Source of the DNA: Aedes albopictus
Taxonomy: Eukaryota > Arthropoda > Insecta > Diptera > Culicidae
DNA: 64,000 nucleotides
Assembly (NCBI RefSeq): GCF_035046485.1
Contig: NC_085137.1
Coordinates: 448,004,980 to 448,068,979, forward strand
Reading direction: 5' to 3'
Shown here: in pieces, positions 37,201-43,200 of the stretch
How positions within the stretch are numbered: position 1 is the first letter of the stretch
Layout: each line of letters begins with the position of its first letter
Position numbers and translations under genes: made by a program
Notes under the pieces: model-generated
The model's input: only the letters and a program-made list of their open reading frames with translations
Database searches by the model: none
What the model was told of the DNA's origin: nothing

Positions 37201-40200
37201 TTGATGTTTTCTCAGCTCAGAAGCGTGCAATCAAGAAATGATGTATGGACGACTTTTGCCTTGTGGTTTGGTCTAAAAGTTTGCCGAGTAGAGTAGAGGT
37301 CGCACACGCGTATCAAAGTCGTGACAGAGCTGTAAAAGCGACTCTCCACGAGGTGAGTGTAATTTACATTCACCTCGTGGAGAGTTGCCTTCGTAGCTCC
37401 TTCACGGCTTCGGTATGCGTGTGCAACCTCTACTCTATTCGGCAAACTTTTAGACCAAACCACAAGGCAAAAGTCGTCCATACATCATTTCTTGATTGCA
37501 CGCTTCTGAGCTGAGAAAACATTAAGTGAGTGTAACTCTCTGCAAGTGAGTGTTCCCATCCTTGGACACCGCAAACAAGCGGAAAGTTAACCTTTTTGTT
37601 GGCTACGTGGGGACAGATACCGAAAAGAGCTTCCAGATTGATGGGGGCCCTTTAAGGTTCATGCCCTTGAAATTGGACGTCTCATTGTGTCGTACAACAG
37701 TTTCCCGGCATCAACGGGTTGCTGGAATCTACTAGAGGCAATTGATTATTAAGATATCTGCAAAAGATGCACGTGATAGAGAAGTTGATGATTTACGGCA
37801 AAATGATTAAAGTCAATTGAAGCCCCATCACCATCTCATAGAATTCCATTACATATCTTATGACGACAAACAGCGTGATGTTAGGTCCAACGCATGGCTT
37901 TGTAGGGTATGAGTGCTATTAATAATCTCAATCTATACCAACAAGTTTTTATCGCTGTTGTTCATATTTGTTTACTTTTGAACTGCAATTGTTATGTATC
38001 TGATTTTGTCAAGTTTATGTGGTGCCTAGGGTAAGAACAGTCCTCATCGATCTTCAGCATCAAAGAATAGCAACGATCCCAGACAACGATCAATCTTTGC
38101 AAACTTATGCAAAGCGGTACAACCCAAGTGGCTTTAGTCCAAGAACTTTACTTACATCCGAAATGGGAACTTCTATCTAGTTAACCTTGTGCAATCGGTG
38201 TTTGCTACTTTCAGTAAAAATTATATAGCCAATTCACGTGACATGCCTCGGGCATGTCTGCTTGTCGGTCCAGTTCAGTCAGTCGGTGTCCTTCCCGCTG
38301 TTGGGGTGATTACGTCACTGCGTCCAATAAGCTGATCTTTTGTGGCATGTCCCGATTTGATATTCGCATCTAGCTAGCTAATTGTCATGTGTCAAATAAT
38401 CAGGTTCTGCCATGACGCGTATTTTCCCAGTCAGGTGGAATGGAATTTGTAAACCCTAAGACCTTCCCAGGCTCTGCAGACCAGAACTCACTGGGTTGCA
38501 AGCAATCACTGTTTATTTAGAAATCATTGCCTGCGCGTGTATAAAGCAACACAACTGCATAGCGGATGTTCCGAGGTTTCTATTGTACAGTTTAATATAC
38601 CACATAATGGTTCTGGGCGCTTGAGCCTAGCTATTTCGCACTGTAGTTGGAGGAAATGCCAATGCAGAAGAACCCGTAGCTTCCGGGAAGGTAAGTCCAG
38701 TTCCCTGGGTTATTGGATTGCTGTCAGACCCTGCGAGCCAGCCGTAAAAAGACAAGCACCGAAAAATTAACAAGGGAAAACTGCGAACCGATACCAATGG
38801 CGACGACCACAGACACGAAAAGAGACTTGCGATTGAAAGCTCGGTACGTGAAACTACAGATCTCTCAACTTCATCCGGATGTGTTGGACAGGATCTATGG
38901 TGCTAAAGTTTAGAGGTACCATCTGCGAGAATTGCGGCAACACACGTGAGCTGGGAACAGCTTTTATAGTGATGGGAGACATGCAGAGGCGCGTGATCGG
39001 TGCGCCGATCGACGAAAGAATGTGCAGGTTGAGGATCAAGCGCCGATTCTTCAACATAAGCATAATAAACGTGCACAGCCCTCACTCCAGAAGCACTGAT
39101 GACGACAAAGACGCATTTTACGCGCAGCTCGAACGCGAGTAAGACCGCTGCCCAAGCCACGACATCAAGATCATCATAGGGGGTTTAAACGTTCTGGTAG
39201 GCCAGGAGGAGGAATTCAGGCCGACGATTTAACAGTTCAGCGCTCACCAGCAGACGAACAAAAACGACCTGCGACTCATTGATTTCGGCGCCTCCAAAAA
39301 TATGGCCATACGTAGCACCTTTTTCCAACACAGCCTCCCTTATCGTTACACCTGGAGATCACCACAACAAATGGAATCGCAAATCGACCACATTCTGATT
39401 GATGGACGGCACTTCTCCGACATTATCGACGTCAGGACCTATAGGTGGCGCTAATATCGACTCTGATCACTACCTGGTGATGGTTAAACTGCGCCCAAAA
39501 CTCTCCGTTATTAACAATGTACAGTACCGGCGGCCGCCCCAGTACGATCTAGAGCGACTGAAGCAACCGGATGTCGCCACCGCATACGCGCAGAATCTCG
39601 AGGCAGCGTTGCCGGACGAGGGTGTGCTCGATGTGGCCCCTCTAGAGGACTGCTGGAGTACAGTCAAAACAGCCATCAACAACGCCGCCGAGAGCACTAT
39701 TGGGTGCGTAAAACGGAGTCGATGAAACTATTGATTCTACTGGAAGTGCAGAGCGGTTCTGGAGGAGGACGCAGCGCGGGCGGTAATACTGCAGCATGGA
39801 ACCCGACAGAATGTGGAGTGATACGGACAGAAGCGGAAGCAGCAGACCCCCGCCTCTTTCAGAAGAAAAAGCGCCGCCTGGAAGAAGCAGAGTGCGAGGA
39901 AATGGAATTGCTGTGCCGTTCACAAGAAACTCGTAAGTTCTACCAGAAGCTCAACGTATCCCGCAAAGGCTTCGTGCCGCAAGCCGAGATCTGCAGGGAT
40001 ATGGACGGGAGCCTCCTGACGGACAAACGTGAGGCGATCGAAAGGTGGAAGCAGCACTTCGATGAGCACCTGAATGACGAAGAGAACGTAGGCAGGAAGG
40101 ATCAAGGCAGCGGAAGAAATGACTATGTAGATGCAGCAGAGGACTCTCACGCTGAAGGAAATTAAGTGCTATCCCAGATTATCTTCCGTCAGCTTTTACC

Positions 40201-43200
40201 TAAAGTAAATGAGTTCGTGGGAAGTTACCAAGCCGGTTTCATCGACGGCCGCTCGACAACGGACCAGATCTTCACTGTACGGCAAATCCTCCAGAAATGC
40301 CGTCAACACCAGGTCCCAACGCATCGACTTCAAGGCGGCGTACGACAGTGTCGACCGCAAAGAGCTATGGAAAATCGTGGAAGAGAACAGCTTTTCCGGG
40401 AAGCTTACTAGACTGATAAGTGCAACGATGGATGGTGTGCATAACAGCGTAAGTAATTCGGGTGAATAATTCGAATCTCGACGGGGACTGCGACAAGGTG
40501 ATGGACTCTCCTGTCTACTATTCGACAGCACCCTGGAAGGTGTTATGCGACGAGCCGGGCTCAACAGCCGGGGTACGATGTTCACAAATTCCGGCCATTT
40601 TCTCTGTTTTGCGGATAACTTGGATATTATTGCATATTGCTAGAACATTTGGAACGGTGGCAAAACTGTACACTAGAGTGGGTCATCGTTTATATGGAAA
40701 AGTGAAAAATTCAATGTTATCCTATCAGATCAAAGCTTTTTAGATTCCAGTTCAGGACCCAAATAAGTGTGCAAAATTTGGGCACGATCGGTTTATGTCT
40801 ACGTTTTGCGCATCGCGTTTGAAGTTTGTATGGGGTTTTACATGAGAAAACACACTTTTTTGCATTTCTCTCATAACAAGCTCGAATTTGTCTAAAACCA
40901 TGTAGCCGATAAAGTGAAAACATAGCCTAGGGTGTCCTGAAAAACTTTGCCGAAGACCGCGAAGTGATCTGATGCTTATGAAAAAAGTTATAGCGTTGGC
41001 ATTGCTTGACGAAACAGCATGAATTTGTTACTTTTGTTATTCCTTTACATGGTAAAACATAAACACATGCCTGCGGTTCGTTGGTTATAACTATTTTCAC
41101 AAGCATCGGATCGCTTTGCGGTCTGCAACAAAGTTTTTCAGAACATCCTAGGCCATCATTTTACAGTATCGGTTAAAAAGTTTCAGACAAACTTTTTCAA
41201 CTTATGACAAAAATGCGAAAAAGTATGTTTTCTCATACAAAATCCCATACAAATTTCAATTGCAATGCGCAATGTGTAGACGTAACCGATCGTGCTCAAA
41301 TTTTGCACAGATGCTCAGGACCCGAAACGGAACCAAAAAAGGTTTGATCTGAGAAAACGGTTCCGATGACCCACACTACTGTACACCCGCCTGAAATCTA
41401 AAGTAGCAAAGGTCGGACTCACGGTGAACGCATCGGAAACGAAGTACATGCTGGTAGGTGGAACTGAGCGAGACCGGAGCAGCAATGTTTACGATAGACG
41501 GGGATACTTTCGAGGTGGTAGAAGAACTCGTTTACCTCGATTCCCAGAATTTTGAGAGAGATTCTGTCATAATCCTGAGAGAGATTCTCCAAGAATCCTG
41601 AGAGATTCTCTCCGAATCCTGAGAGATTCTCCCAGAATCCTTGCAGAAGTTGTCCAAGAATTCTGGGAAAGATTCTCCAAGACTCTTGAAAGAGATTCTC
41701 TCAGAATGGTCAACGAGATTCTGTCAAAGTCCTGAGAGAGATTCTGTGAAAATCCTAAGAGACATCCTCCCAGAATCCTGAAAGAGATTCTCCCAGAATC
41801 CAGATAGATTCTTCCAGAATCCTGAGAGAGATTCTATCAGAATCTTGAGAGAGATTCTCTAAGAATCCTGAGAGGGATTCTCCCAGAATCCTAGCAGAGG
41901 TTGTCCGAGAATCCTGGGAAAGCACAGTGGTTGAAATCGCGAAAAACACGATCGTGGGCATTTTGAGTGTGATAATGTGAAAATAATATAATGTGATGTT
42001 CTGCAAAGTTGTTACATATTTTAAGGAGCGACTTTTGATAACTTTTGATTTTTGATAAATTTACCCAAAAGTTAGATGAAAAATCTATTTTCTACAAAAG
42101 CAAAGAAAACTAAATGGTGTCTTCGGCAAAGTTATAGATAATATCATGCAGAAAAATATTGCCGAAGAGACTTATGCTCTATCTTTTGAAATGAGCGATA
42201 TATAATAAATTTAGTATAAAAACCCCTTAAAACCTTGAAAAGCCACTAAATGCTTTATATCTCTTTTGGATTAGGTTTTCGAGGCTTCCGATGTTCTGAA
42301 GACTTTTTCATTATGTTATTGTGCATCTTTTTTCTTAAGACAGTGTTGTCATATTTTCATTGTTTCTATGTGATTTTTTAATTTTCCTATAAAAAATGAC
42401 TGTTTTTAATAATGAGATATCTCGAAAAGTTGCAAAAAGTTGCAAAAAATTCAAAGCATGATGAAAAGTTGAATAAAATTGCTATCTTATACAGGTCAAC
42501 TGATGAGTTGCTCTCTGTCTCTTCGATGCTTAAAATCTGTTTGAAAATTGTCACTTTCACACTTTTTAATGTTGAAATAAATACTTTTTCCATGTGATAA
42601 TCTAAAAATTATGCTATACAATGTTCAGCAAAGTTGTTGCATATTTTTAGAGCAAACTTTTGACAAAATTACTTTTTAAAAAAAAAAATGCCTTAAAGTT
42701 AGATAAAAAAAATATTTTGGTTCAAAAATGTGCTCGTGTCCGTAGAAGCCCACTGGAATTGTGGTGGTGTTGTTGCATAATGGATGGAAGATTTATTGGC
42801 TCAACTGGGAGATTGTTGATTAAAGTCTACACTCCATACAAATTTCGAAAATTTTGTATGTAAAAAAAAGTCTTGTAAAAGTCTACGTAGTTTATGGACA
42901 GTGCCTAAGAGAGATTCTCTCAGAATTTTAGGAGAAACTTTCAGAACTTTTGAAAAATCTGAGGATTCTGGAAGGGTCTCTTTCAAGATTGTGAGAAAAT
43001 CTTTTACGTGATTCTGGGAAAATCTCTCTCATGGTTCCGGGAGAATCTCTCCATAGATTCTGGGAGAATCTCTCTCAGGACTTTGACAGAATCTCTCTGA
43101 CCATTCCGAAAAAATCTCTTACAGCAGTCTGGGAGAATCTCTCTCAGGATTCTGAGAGAATCTCTCTCAGGATTTTGAGAGCATCTCTCTCAGGATTCTG

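Noticed and set aside
37212..37514. Conserved 89-codon protein seen on both strands
   Set aside because: The two frames mirror each other because the hAT MITE is a palindrome.
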